Source: Lodderomyces elongisporus (Eukaryota > Ascomycota > Pichiomycetes > Serinales > Debaryomycetaceae). Taken from it: a stretch of DNA of 64,000 nt. Positions 40,822 through 51,093 of the stretch are shown one piece after another (within the stretch, counting starts at the first letter, position 1; the number at the start of each line of letters is the position of its first letter). The stretch lies in contig NC_083673.1 in NCBI RefSeq assembly GCF_030384665.1, positions 310,001-374,000 of the forward strand, read 5' to 3'. Under the pieces are notes generated by a model. That model was not told the DNA's origin and did no database searches. It saw only the letters and a program-made list of their open reading frames with translations. Made by a program: the position numbers and the translations under genes.

Positions 40822-43494
40822 ATGTCTCGCAGAGCTCAGGCAGTCAATTATGCAGCATTTGATGATGATAATCTTTCAGATGAGGTTTACGAGGACAATG
40901 ATGATCTCGAATATGGATCTGGATCTGGATCTGGGGCTGGATCAGCTTCCGGCCCTTCTCGTAAAAGAAAGACCACAAATAACAACGCAGATCAGCTGAG
41001 TAAAAAGCAGAAAGCGAAAGCCAAAGTGAAGACTACAGTCGATGCATTAAAGAATGATTTAGATGACAACAACTACTCTGACGAAGATTTAATAGATATC
41101 ACCCCAGACATCCCAGCAGATTACATTCCAGATGCCGTCTCCAAGTCATTTGGAAGAGCGGACTTTTCATACCTCAAGTTGAAGCCTGACCACTTTTCAC
41201 GGCCAATATGGATATCACCAAGCGACTTGCGGATCATTTTGGAGTCATTCTCGCCTTTGGCAGAACAAGCACAGGATTTTTTGATCACTATTGCCGAACC
41301 AATCTCACGTCCTTCGCATATTCACGAATATAGAATTACGGCATACTCACTTTATGCAGCTGTCTCAGTTGGTTTAGAGACTGATGACATCATATCGGTG
41401 CTTAATCGATTGTCGAAAGTGCCTGTTGCAGATTCTATTGTGCAATTTATCAAGGCAGCAACAGTGTCGTATGGTAAAGTTAAGTTGGTCTTGAAAAATA
41501 ACAGATACTTTGTAGAGAGTACACAAGCAGATATATTGCAAATGTTACTAAAAGATGAAGTTATTGGACCATTGCGAATGCAATCAACAGAAAATACAGT
41601 CACCAGTAATGGATTAGTTCAATCTGCGCCACCGCAAAATGATATCAACATTCCAGGAACAAGGAACAACCGTGAAGAAGAAGCAAAGGCGAAAGAAGCG
41701 GCGGCAGCAGCAGCAGCAGCAAACAACGGAAAAAATGAAGTAGAAGATTTATTTGCTTCGGTTGTAGGTGGTCGTGATGAAGACGACGATATGGACACAG
41801 TGCATTCTTTTGAAATCTCACATGACTCTGTGGAAATTGTTAAACGAAGGTGTCAGGAAATCGATTACCCCGTGTTGGAAGAATACGATTTTAGAAACGA
41901 TGCTAGGAACCCTGATTTGGAAATTGATTTGAAACCTTCAACGCAAATTCGTCCGTACCAAGAAAAGTCTTTGTCGAAAATGTTTGGTAACGGAAGAGCA
42001 AGATCTGGTATCATTGTTCTTCCATGTGGTGCGGGAAAGACTTTGGTGGGTATAACTGCGGCTTGTACCGTTCGAAAATCTGTTATTGTTTTATGCACAT
42101 CCTCTGTCTCGGTGATGCAATGGAGACAACAGTTTTTGCAATGGTGCACTATACAACCAGATAATGTTGCTGTATTCACCTCCGAGAATAAGGAAATGTT
42201 TGCCAGTGAGTCAGGATTGGTTGTATCTACTTATTCAATGGTTGCAAACACTCGTAATAGATCACACGATTCACAAAAAGTGATGGATTTTTTGCGTTCA
42301 CGTGAATGGGGATTCATCATTCTTGACGAAGTGCATGTTGTGCCGGCAAATATGTTTAGACGTGTGGTTACTACAATTGCAGCACATGCCAAACTAGGTC
42401 TTACAGCTACGTTGGTGCGTGAAGATGACAAAATTGACGATTTGAATTTCCTTATCGGTCCCAAACTATACGAAGCCAATTGGATGGATTTGGCACAAAA
42501 GGGCCACATTGCAAATGTGCAATGTGCCGAAGTGTGGTGTCCAATGACCGCCGAATTTTATCAGGAGTACTTGAGGGAAAGTGCAAGAAAAAGAATGCTT
42601 TTGTATATTATGAATCCTACCAAATTTCAAGCTTGTCAATTTCTTATCCACTACCATGAGAAACGTGGAGATAAAATTATTGTGTTTAGTGATAATGTTT
42701 ATGCATTGCAAGAATATGCTTTGAAGTTGGGCAAACCTTTTATCTTTGGATCGACGCCACAACAAGAAAGAATGAAAATTTTGCAAAATTTTCAACATAA
42801 TGACCAAATTAACACGATTTTTCTTTCCAAGGTGGGTGACACTTCCATTGACTTGCCAGAGGCTACATGTTTGATTCAAATATCGTCACATTATGGATCA
42901 AGAAGACAAGAAGCGCAAAGATTGGGTCGTATTTTGCGAGCCAAGAGACGTAATGATGAAGGTTTTAATGCATTTTTCTATTCGCTTGTCTCCAAAGATA
43001 CGCAGGAAATGTATTACTCAACAAAAAGGCAAGCCTTTTTGGTGGATCAGGGATACGCTTTTAAAGTTATTACCCATCTTAGTGGTATGGAGCAACTTCC
43101 TGATTTGGCATACGCTTCGGCGAGAGAACGTCGTGAGCTATTGCAGCAAGTACTTCTAAAGAATGAAGATGCTGCAGGACTTGAAATCGGAGATGATGTC
43201 GACACGAACTTCATTTCAAGAGAGCAAAGACAAAGGTATGAAAATTCAAAACAAAATGGTGGTGCATCAAGAACATCGGGTTCGTTGGCTGGTTTGGCTG
43301 GTGGGGAGGATATGGCTTATATCGAATACAGCAAGAACAAAAATAAGGAGTTGAGGAACTCACACCATCCATTGATTCAAAAAATGTACTATAAGAAAAA
43401 AGAACAACAACAACAACAACAGCAGCAGCAGCAGCAACTGAAACAATCACTGCTGCTGTATCTGCGTCAAAACCAGTACAAGAAACGAAAGTAG
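40822..43494 (+). CDS. SSL2: TFIIH DNA translocase Ssl2/Rad25 (XPB)
   Basis: Predicted 890-residue 3'-5' translocase of TFIIH, acting in promoter opening and nucleotide excision repair. Order of features: acidic, Gly/Ser-rich N-terminus; XPB damage-recognition region ([21 protein letters not shown]); an Ala-rich linker; Walker A GAGKT at 403-407; DEVH at 502-505; TATLVRED with the RED motif; [13 protein letters not shown]; and [12 protein letters not shown]. Conserved homology ends at [12 protein letters not shown]. The remaining tail is poly-Gln followed by a segment with five CTG codons in 13, which is anomalous; the true end may lie in another frame (see findings). The stop is only 75 bp from the stop of the opposing gene. 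Confidence 0.94.
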   Translation: MSRRAQAVNYAAFDDDNLSDEVYEDNDDLEYGSGSGSGAGSASGPSRKRKTTNNNADQLSKKQKAKAKVKTTVDALKNDLDDNNYSDEDLIDITPDIPADYIPDAVSKSFGRADFSYLKLKPDHFSRPIWISPSDLRIILESFSPLAEQAQDFLITIAEPISRPSHIHEYRITAYSLYAAVSVGLETDDIISVLNRLSKVPVADSIVQFIKAATVSYGKVKLVLKNNRYFVESTQADILQMLLKDEVIGPLRMQSTENTVTSNGLVQSAPPQNDINIPGTRNNREEEAKAKEAAAAAAAANNGKNEVEDLFASVVGGRDEDDDMDTVHSFEISHDSVEIVKRRCQEIDYPVLEEYDFRNDARNPDLEIDLKPSTQIRPYQEKSLSKMFGNGRARSGIIVLPCGAGKTLVGITAACTVRKSVIVLCTSSVSVMQWRQQFLQWCTIQPDNVAVFTSENKEMFASESGLVVSTYSMVANTRNRSHDSQKVMDFLRSREWGFIILDEVHVVPANMFRRVVTTIAAHAKLGLTATLVREDDKIDDLNFLIGPKLYEANWMDLAQKGHIANVQCAEVWCPMTAEFYQEYLRESARKRMLLYIMNPTKFQACQFLIHYHEKRGDKIIVFSDNVYALQEYALKLGKPFIFGSTPQQERMKILQNFQHNDQINTIFLSKVGDTSIDLPEATCLIQISSHYGSRRQEAQRLGRILRAKRRNDEGFNAFFYSLVSKDTQEMYYSTKRQAFLVDQGYAFKVITHLSGMEQLPDLAYASARERRELLQQVLLKNEDAAGLEIGDDVDTNFISREQRQRYENSKQNGGASRTSGSLAGLAGGEDMAYIEYSKNKNKELRNSHHPLIQKMYYKKKEQQQQQQQQQQQLKQSLLLYLRQNQYKKRK

Positions 43495-43569
43495 CTGTGA
43501 ATACGAAATGTGGAAAAAAAAAATAAAGGATTTACTAGTTACTTGAATATACATTTATTAAAAATTGAA

Positions 43570-44478
43570 TTATTCGGTGCTTACGAAATCACCAAAGTCT
43601 TCTTCACCTTCATCCTCTGCATCCTCTGCATTCTCTGCTTCATTTTCACTCTCATCCTCTTTATTAATTTTAGTAATTTTATTGCCCGTTAATCCTTTCG
43701 GTTTCGGCAGAAGGTCATCTACACCAGTGTATTTTGCTCTTTTCTTCAACTCGGCCCGCAAGTATCTATCTTTTTCCGCCTCATATTCGGAGTCAAATGT
43801 CTCTATTCTGAATCTAAATTTTTCTGCCTGATATTCCAGATTTAGTTTAAGCAACAAGGCAACTTGTTTGTGTTTATGCATTTTGGAAAGTTTTCCATCT
43901 TCTTCATCTTCATTATCTTCTTCTTCTTCTTCTTCATCTTCAAAAACGGGAAAGAATCCACTATCTGGAATCTGGACAATTACACGAAACCAGCTCCTTT
44001 CTCCTTCAATTGGAATAATTGTGCTTTTTCCATCGTGTGCTATTTTTTTAATCCTTTGAATTCGAACTCTATTTTCATCATCAATTGATTTAACTGTACC
44101 ATTCTGCTTTTCCTCGATTTTATCCTTGCTGCTTTTTTTGTTAGTGGGAATGTACCATACCTCACCCCAAAATTTCTCGCTAACAAAATTTATAATATTG
44201 ATGAACTCAATTTTTAATCGTAATGACGTGAATGCCAGGATTTTATCTTGTTGTTTCGAGCTTGAGATTGATATGGATCTAAGTGTGGTGCTGCTTTCTC
44301 CTGACTCCTCTAGTAGACGCACAGTTCCTTGCCATACCTTTTCATTGATATTCTTTATGTCGACTTTTTCTGGGTGTTTTTTATACGAATCTTGAAATGG
44401 AAGTTTATATAAAGATGCCAGTGAAGTATTAAAAAGAATTCGCAGTAATGCAGCAGCGTTGTCAACGGGAGTCAGCAT
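43570..44478 (-). CDS. Uncharacterised acidic-tailed protein with DFGDF motif
   Basis: I cannot assign this 302-residue protein. It opens with a helical segment (MLTPVDNAAALLRILFNTSL), then a beta-rich part (INEKVWQGTVRLLEES, FWGEVWYIP, RSWFRVIVQIPDSGFFPVF), a run of acidic residues, a Lys-rich helix and a second acidic tail ending EDFGDFVSTE. The DFGDF motif resembles peptides that bind clathrin-adaptor ear domains (as in aftiphilin-like or Laa2-like proteins), but this is inference. The frame is clean and ATG-initiated. Confidence 0.75.
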   Translation of the reverse strand: MLTPVDNAAALLRILFNTSLASLYKLPFQDSYKKHPEKVDIKNINEKVWQGTVRLLEESGESSTTLRSISISSSKQQDKILAFTSLRLKIEFINIINFVSEKFWGEVWYIPTNKKSSKDKIEEKQNGTVKSIDDENRVRIQRIKKIAHDGKSTIIPIEGERSWFRVIVQIPDSGFFPVFEDEEEEEEDNEDEEDGKLSKMHKHKQVALLLKLNLEYQAEKFRFRIETFDSEYEAEKDRYLRAELKKRAKYTGVDDLLPKPKGLTGNKITKINKEDESENEAENAEDAEDEGEEDFGDFVSTE

Positions 44479-45011
44479 GGGGTATCTAACAAGTAGTAAT
44501 TTCTGTTTGTTTTTTTTTTGTGGTTTTGCTTCTTGTTTATAAAAAAGTAAATGATTGAATGAATGAGTGACAAGGATATCTATAGGAAAAGGGGGGAATT
44601 AATGATTTAAACTTTTTTTCTTTTTTTGATGTCTACTATAGGTATTTTACTCAAAGTTTATACAAAAGATCGGAAAGAACTTCAAGCGTTTTCAAAAAAG
44701 GTTTGTGGCTGTATCCATCTAGTGAGTCTGTTTATCTGTTAATTATATTTGTTTGTATTTAAAACGACGTCATAGATGTCTCACTACATAGAAACCACAG
44801 AATTGTGAAACAAAATCTTTCTAAGGCGGGTAAAAAAAAAAACGTATAAAAGTATTTCTATATCTTTAAGTATTATATTAATTATGTACGCACTCGCTCA
44901 CTTACTCAAAAAATCTGTCTCACTCTCACTCAATCAGTCGCAGATGAATAGGCTCATAGTAAACAAAAACTGGTGATATATTCCTAAACTAAAGGACATT
45001 TTTATGTCTTA
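44479..45011. other. Intergenic region upstream of the DFGDF-motif gene
   Basis: AT-rich. A CRE-like CGACGTCA lies at 44765-44772, about 290 bp upstream of the 44478 start. No gene seen. Confidence 0.6.
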
Positions 45012-47444
45012 CTACAAACATGAACCTAGCTCCAGCAAATTGTTATCTACTTTCAAATCATCCTTGAGCATATTTCTCTGTTGCACAAATTCAGTCTCAA
45101 AAATGTCGAATCTTACTTTATGCCACAACTTTTCTATTCTCCTATTAATCCTTTCCAAATCGGTCTCAACTCCTACTTTATATTGTTCATCTCGAGGTTC
45201 TTGGGAAGCAAAGTATAAATAACTTTGTAGAAGCTCGTAATATTCTTGCTCGGCATTAACAAACTCAAAGATTATTTGGAATGAGTTTTGGATCTGATCG
45301 ATGTAGCTCACTTGTGATTTCTTACCTACTACTTGTTCATTTAAAATATCAGTGTAGACAATGTTTTTGAGATATTTGGCGTGACTATTAATCAAGTCAT
45401 CTATTGTCAATGTGTTCACGTTATATTTAACGCGGTGTTTCTTTTCTAATTTCATAAACAGTCGGTCGAGAAGCAACTCGGTATCATCATTGATTTTGGC
45501 AAAGAAATCAGCAACAATGATGTTTGTGAAAGATGCTTCAATAACGTCATATGACAAATACGACGATATTGTACAAAGATAATCGATGAGCACCTTTCTC
45601 ATGTAATTGAGCTTGATGATGCGTCTTGTTTGGCTGCTCAATAGTCTTTGTAAGGACCGTTTATTGGCGATGTTGAGCTCAGCAAATCTTACAAAGTTTG
45701 CATCAAGTAAGAGCTCCAAGTGGCGTATTCTTCGAAGTAGATGAAACATCTTGAAATACTGTGTTATTTGGTCCTCAAATAAGTAGCTGAATGGCAAATC
45801 GTCGATTTTGTAACTGATCAAAAATGCCTCCCATCCAAAATTACCTTCTTCTGAAGTGAATATCTTCATATCTAACCGTTCAGCAAACCTTTGATTCTTC
45901 ACAGCTGATGTTTGGATTGCTTCATTTAAAACTCTATCAAGCTGACTCGGTGTGATATCGACTGCAGGTTTATCAAAAATAGTGACACCTTTCACCATTA
46001 CTGCCTCAATGAAATCATTTTCTCCCAACAAGTAAAACCTCTTGAAATTATCCAAGTGCTTTATCAATCCATATTTCTGATGCATGAGCTTGTTAAAATA
46101 GCTCAAGACTTCTTCGTAAGCATCATCAATCAAAGACGTCCTCTGGTTTATCGTCATCGAGACAAGGCCACCGTCATGATCTGAAAACAACCGAGACGAA
46201 TATTTGGATATATATTGATTAACCCATTCAAGTTCTCGACAATACTTGTTTAAAAAAATCAATGTCTTGCCAATCTGGAAGATCTTGTCGCCTGCGTAGA
46301 TAAACTCGGGGACTTTGTCGTTGTGGAAAACTATAATATCATTAAAATGGTTCTTTGTTGCATCAAATGATATAAAAAACTCATTATTATCATCAGTTAA
46401 TTCACCCTTGATAATCCAAAACTCTAATATTTTATAGTACGGCGTGACTACCGCTTCAAATGCTCTTTTGGCAATATTTCGAATATTGTCATCTCCATAT
46501 TTAGTAAAGTTGTGAATGTATTTGATAAAATCTAGCCCGTTTAATACTTTTAATTTCAATGATGTACGAAACAAAAAGCGTAAAACGTAGATCCAGTTGT
46601 AAATCTTCAGGTAAACAGTTAAAATTGTTGAAGGTTTGGTTTGAAAAATGGCATTTAAATCTTTGATATATTCTTGATTGATTTTCTCCAATAAGGCAAT
46701 AAAGGATGAGTGTATGGCCAGTCGGAATGTTCCACGATTACTTTCGACAACTAGCGTCAAGCGCTTGTGTAGCAAGGCGTATTCAAATAACGGACGCAAA
46801 AGCGCCCTGTGGTTAGTTTCTATATTATCAGGTATATGTATTTTTTTAAAATTTGCCGAAAACCCAAACAATTTCGAGTTCATCCCTCGTAATGTGTATG
46901 GAAGTAAAGTTAGGATATCAGACTCTGGAACGGAGTCAACAAAAAGTGGATTTATAATCTGAGCCATTGTCTTGTTTTCCAATTTGTCTTGAGAATCCGG
47001 CAAAGCTGATTGGCGAGGGCCAAATGATGTATCGTCTTTCTGAGGAAGCTCTTTAGTTTCATTTTGTAAGGTGTCTAAAAACATTAAATAGTTGGCTACT
47101 TGGTCCAAAGAATTGAAATTACCCAATGAAGAAACCACATCTTGAAACTTTATCCATTCTTTTTTACAATCTGCATTAAGGAAAAAGGTCTTGTATTTGT
47201 TGTTGTTGATGATTGAGTATATATCCAGTTTGTCGCTTGTTTGTTTTCCTTGTTCTTGTTCCTGTTCTTGTTCCTGTTCTTGTTCCTGTTCTTGTTGTTG
47301 TTGTTGTTGTTGCAAACTCAACGCCGTGTACAAATCATTGGCAATTTTTTGTGTAAAGTCATCACCAAGTTCCAGTGGTACTAGAGACTTTGCAAGTCTA
47401 TAGGTGTATACTTTAACAATCTGTGTCTTGTCTAAACTACTCAT
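45012..47444 (-). CDS. SPC98: Gamma-tubulin complex component Spc98 (GCP3)
   Basis: Predicted 810-residue subunit of the gamma-tubulin small complex that nucleates microtubules at the spindle pole body. The GRIP1 region is recognised by LPYTLRGMNSKLFGFS and LRPLFEYALLHKRLTLVVE. GRIP2 has IKGELTDDNNEFFI and IGKTLIFLNKYCRE, which fit GCP3/Spc98 better than GCP2/Spc97. The order KTLIFLNKYC, then DITPSQLDRVLNEAI, is consistent. An N-terminal Gln run and a Gln-Glu repeat (residues about 43-66, from a 12-nt DNA repeat) is a lineage-specific insertion. The assignment to Spc98 over Spc97 is probable, not certain. Confidence 0.8.
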   Translation of the reverse strand: MSSLDKTQIVKVYTYRLAKSLVPLELGDDFTQKIANDLYTALSLQQQQQQQEQEQEQEQEQEQEQGKQTSDKLDIYSIINNNKYKTFFLNADCKKEWIKFQDVVSSLGNFNSLDQVANYLMFLDTLQNETKELPQKDDTSFGPRQSALPDSQDKLENKTMAQIINPLFVDSVPESDILTLLPYTLRGMNSKLFGFSANFKKIHIPDNIETNHRALLRPLFEYALLHKRLTLVVESNRGTFRLAIHSSFIALLEKINQEYIKDLNAIFQTKPSTILTVYLKIYNWIYVLRFLFRTSLKLKVLNGLDFIKYIHNFTKYGDDNIRNIAKRAFEAVVTPYYKILEFWIIKGELTDDNNEFFISFDATKNHFNDIIVFHNDKVPEFIYAGDKIFQIGKTLIFLNKYCRELEWVNQYISKYSSRLFSDHDGGLVSMTINQRTSLIDDAYEEVLSYFNKLMHQKYGLIKHLDNFKRFYLLGENDFIEAVMVKGVTIFDKPAVDITPSQLDRVLNEAIQTSAVKNQRFAERLDMKIFTSEEGNFGWEAFLISYKIDDLPFSYLFEDQITQYFKMFHLLRRIRHLELLLDANFVRFAELNIANKRSLQRLLSSQTRRIIKLNYMRKVLIDYLCTISSYLSYDVIEASFTNIIVADFFAKINDDTELLLDRLFMKLEKKHRVKYNVNTLTIDDLINSHAKYLKNIVYTDILNEQVVGKKSQVSYIDQIQNSFQIIFEFVNAEQEYYELLQSYLYFASQEPRDEQYKVGVETDLERINRRIEKLWHKVRFDIFETEFVQQRNMLKDDLKVDNNLLELGSCL

Positions 47445-48008
47445 TCTTCAATCCTTCCAACTATTATGATCCCATGGTATTACAAAAAGGTCTTGGTGTA
47501 TATAAACGCACTTACTCGCTCTCCATTCTTTATTTGTTTTGTTTGTTTACAATTGCAATCTCTTCAAGAATAATATTTTTTATTTTTTTTTTTTTTTATT
47601 TTTTTTTTTTGAATTTTAGTGCTTTGACTTTCTTCTCTTGTAGACGCGACTAATAGAGGCTTTACAATTTTGCATCAATATAGTTTTCCAGTTTTGCTTT
47701 CATTTAGCCGTTTCCTGTCAAAACACAATCACGTTCCTATATATATATATATACAATAAAAAACAACAATAAAAAGGTGAAAGACATAAAAAAAGATCGT
47801 TAATGTTTGTTAAAGATTGTTAAAGACATATACAAATATATATGTATGTAAAAAATAAAAAGTATTCAAGGCCAAAAAAGAAAAGGAGGAATACGAGGGA
47901 CAGTTCCTTATTGCGGATAAAAAAAAAGAATAATATAGTAAAAAAATAAAAAATGAAGAGTATGTAACTCTTGTATTTTCTGTCTCTCCTTTGTTAAACC
48001 TCCCTCCC
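47445..48008. other. Intergenic region between SPC98 and HEM1
   Basis: AT-rich with long T runs (47585-47610) and an AT-alternating stretch near 47740. No gene seen. Confidence 0.65.
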
Positions 48009-49736
48009 TTACAAGGATACACCGGATGAGACACCTACTGGAGCAATGGTTGGATTAACCACGTTTGGGTTTAAATCAGCATCGGTCAATGCCAATTGTT
48101 CGTCAGTCCACATGTGCTCAATGTTGGAGGCATCCTCTTGACCAACACCACATAATCCGCCTTGTCTGGCCCAATCATTGATTCTTTTCAAATTCAATTC
48201 ATTGAAAACAGAGTCAACGGCCTCGATTAAATGGTTGGAAATCTCCTTTCCGTGACCTGGAGTTGGAGTGATTCTCAATCTCTCCTCACCAATTGGCACT
48301 GTTGGGAAGTTGATTGCTTGCACATAAATGTCGTGTTTCTCCAACAACAAGTCTGAAGCTCTCTTGGCATCTGCAGCATTACCAACCAAGACGGGAACAA
48401 TGTGCGATGGGTTGGGAATGACTGGCAAACCCAATTGATTCATATTGTTTTTAACATATCTAGTATTCTTTTGTTGCGCAATACGGTCTTGCAAAGTGGC
48501 TCTTTGGTAGCGAATCGAGGCTGATGCACCTGCCATGATAGCTGGAGGTAAAGTAGTGGTAAAGATAAAGCCTGGGGCATATGATCTAAACCAGTCAATC
48601 ATGTTTGCTTTACCGGTAATGTATCCACCAACACAACCATAAGCTTTTCCGAGGGTACCAGTAACCATATCTACTCTACTCATAACTGTTTGCACATCAG
48701 GATTTGACAATCCAGCCTGCAAATGGGCTTCAAAGTTCAAGTGTTCTGCAACACCAGCACCGTGAGGACCATACATACCAACGGCATGGACTTCATCCAA
48801 AAAGGTAACAGCGCCATACTTGTCTGCCAAATCGCAAATTGCTTCAATTGGTGCAATTGAACCGCACATGGAGTAAACTGATTCAAATGCAATCAATTTA
48901 GGAATTGATTTAGGATATTGAGCCAACTTCTCTTCCAAATCTGCCAAATCATTGTGTTTGAAAACGTGTTTCTTGGCGCGTGAGTTTCTAATACCTTGAA
49001 TCATTGACGCGTGGTTTAAAGCGTCTGAAAAGATAACCAAATCCTTGATTTTTTGACCAAACAAGGATAAAACAGCGTCATTAGCAACAAAGCATGAGCT
49101 GAAAACCAATGCCGCTTCGTGCTTGTGCAAAGCTGCTAATTCAGACTCCAATTTTATTGCGTGGGTATTGTGGCCAGCAATATTTCTGGTACCACCAGCA
49201 CCTGAACCGTACATATCCAAAACTCTCTTCATTTCATTTATGGTGACTTCGTTTTTGCCCATTCCCAAGTAATCGTTTGAGCACCAAACAGTAACCTTAT
49301 CCTCCTCCTTGGTGCGATGGGCTCTTGGAAACTCGTTTGCCAAGCGGTTGATATTGTTAAAGTAACGATAGGATTTATCAACTCTCTTTTTCGCCAAGTC
49401 ATCATTCATAAAGCCTTGGAAATCAAATGAGGTCTCGTTGCTGCCAAGATTGACTTGAGCATCAACCAACTTATCCTTACCAAAATGGTATGGAGTAGAT
49501 GGAGAGGTGGCCATGGAGCCAGTACTTGATTGGCTAATGGTTGCACTTCTTGGCTTTGAGGCTTGTGAGTACTCTCTAGCGGACTCCTTTTGGTGGATTG
49601 CCGAGGCCATATAAGGGCATTGACGAGCACGTTGGGCCAAAACGCCTGAGCTTTTGCTCATTTGACGCAAAGTTTGCACTGAAGTCGATTGCACAAATGG
49701 ACAAACTGACATGGAAACTTTAATGAGGGACTCCAT
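48009..49736 (-). CDS. HEM1: 5-aminolevulinate synthase, mitochondrial
   Basis: Predicted 575-residue PLP enzyme condensing glycine and succinyl-CoA to 5-aminolevulinate, the first step of heme synthesis, in the mitochondrial matrix. The N-terminal presequence region includes two Cys-Pro heme-regulatory motifs (VCPF near residue 12 and QCPY near residue 40), sites through which heme inhibits import or activity in this family. The catalytic core has VWCSNDYLGMG, GSGAGGTRNIAGH, FLDEVHAVGMYG, and the PLP-lysine motif TGTLGKAYG. The C-terminal extension reads GLCGVGQEDASNIEHMWTDE. The gene stands next to a 2.8 kb divergent promoter shared with the alcohol dehydrogenase. Confidence 0.96.
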   Translation of the reverse strand: MESLIKVSMSVCPFVQSTSVQTLRQMSKSSGVLAQRARQCPYMASAIHQKESAREYSQASKPRSATISQSSTGSMATSPSTPYHFGKDKLVDAQVNLGSNETSFDFQGFMNDDLAKKRVDKSYRYFNNINRLANEFPRAHRTKEEDKVTVWCSNDYLGMGKNEVTINEMKRVLDMYGSGAGGTRNIAGHNTHAIKLESELAALHKHEAALVFSSCFVANDAVLSLFGQKIKDLVIFSDALNHASMIQGIRNSRAKKHVFKHNDLADLEEKLAQYPKSIPKLIAFESVYSMCGSIAPIEAICDLADKYGAVTFLDEVHAVGMYGPHGAGVAEHLNFEAHLQAGLSNPDVQTVMSRVDMVTGTLGKAYGCVGGYITGKANMIDWFRSYAPGFIFTTTLPPAIMAGASASIRYQRATLQDRIAQQKNTRYVKNNMNQLGLPVIPNPSHIVPVLVGNAADAKRASDLLLEKHDIYVQAINFPTVPIGEERLRITPTPGHGKEISNHLIEAVDSVFNELNLKRINDWARQGGLCGVGQEDASNIEHMWTDEQLALTDADLNPNVVNPTIAPVGVSSGVSL

Positions 49737-50471
49737 AATTGATGTTGCACAGTTTGATTAAAGAAACCCCAAAAAAAAAGGAAAAAAGGAGAGATAAAAT
49801 GATGGGAGAGAGACAGAAAAAAAAAAAAGTAAAAGTCTCTGTATTTGGATACTTGACTAGATGTGTTGAGTAACAGTCTAGAAAGTATAGAATGGTTGGT
49901 GTGTTTGGAAAGATGAATTAAAAACAAAAAGTTTCCCGTATGAGTTGGAAGCAAAAAAAGAAAAGAAAAAAAGAAAAATTTTTGGTGCCAAAATTTCGAT
50001 GCGTCAACAGCTTGTGACTATTACTGTGATTTTATTACTGCTGCTCTGTCAATTAATAATACAGTTGTAGTCTCTCTTATTTAGTTATATTTATTTTTTA
50101 TTTTATTTTATATTTTATTTTTTGTTTTGTTTTGGCTTTCCAATTTCCGTTTGAACGGGGCGAAACACAAGAAATTTTGGAAGGAGAAGGAGAGAGCGTG
50201 AGAGAGAGCGTGAGAGAGAAAGCGAACGGAGACAATTGTCGAATGATAATCCGGCCAATTGCAATAACAATCACAAAGTCAGAAATGAGTCCATAAAATA
50301 CGGAGATGCTCCTTTATATACAATCACATATACACATGCGTATTACATTTATTATTGGATACTTGGATGAACAGGGAAAGAAGTTCCATTTTCTTTCTTT
50401 TCTTTTTTCATGACTTACAAAAGACTTTTATTGGTTTAAACAATCTTTAATATTCATAGTAGAGAAGTTGA

Positions 50472-50588
50472 GAATGAGGAGAATGAGGAAGAATGAGGAG
50501 AATGAGGAAGAATGAGGAAGAATGAGGAGAATGAGGAAGAATGAGGAGAAGAGTGAGGGGAAGAATGATTAGGAATGAGGAGAAGAGT
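50472..50588. repeat. Imperfect GAATGAGGA-type tandem repeat
   Basis: Mixed 9- and 12-nt units (GAATGAGGA, GAATGAGGAAGA) repeated about ten times and decaying rightwards. Purine-rich on this strand, roughly 740-850 bp upstream of HEM1. Confidence 0.85.
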
Positions 50589-51052
50589 GTAAAATGTATC
50601 TAAATGTAGTCAAGTTAGTCTTTCCAGTTTCATATAGTGGGGAACTGGTTGTGTTCCCTTGTTCTTGATTGTTATTGGTTTGTTTTTCTTTTTCTTTTTC
50701 TTTTTCCTTTTTCAAGTTTTTGTTGTAGTATTGGGGAAAAGTATGCTTTATTTCTCCGTTTTAGGATATAAGAGACAGAGATCTTCATTTGTTCTTTTCT
50801 AGTCTTTCCCTTTTGCCTTTTTTTTTCTTCATTTTATTTCTCCTCCATTCTCTCCAATCCTTTTTACAATATATCAGTGGAAAAGTTTACCACGTATGGG
50901 ACATCAATTCTTTCGCAATGTCTTCTTATTTGTTTTTGCTATTTGCTTTTTTTTTCTGTTCTTTGTCTATTTCTTGTCTTTTCTCTTGAAAATGTTGTTA
51001 TTATTGGTCTAAATTCCTTATTTTGCTTGCAACTGTAAAAGCTGACTTGTGT

Positions 51053-51093
51053 CACGTGATAAATATGTCTAGGTTAAACTAAAAAACCACGTG
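51053..51093. promoter_or_regulatory. Pair of CACGTG E-boxes
   Basis: TCACGTGAT at 51052-51060 and CCACGTGAC at 51087-51095, 35 bp apart centre to centre, in the HEM1/dehydrogenase interval. CACGTG is the core for Cbf1 and Pho4-type bHLH factors. Which gene is served cannot be told. Confidence 0.45.

Noticed and set aside
50472..50588. Possible CRISPR-like or direct-repeat array
   Set aside because: Contiguous short units without spacers, in a eukaryotic nuclear context. It is a minisatellite.
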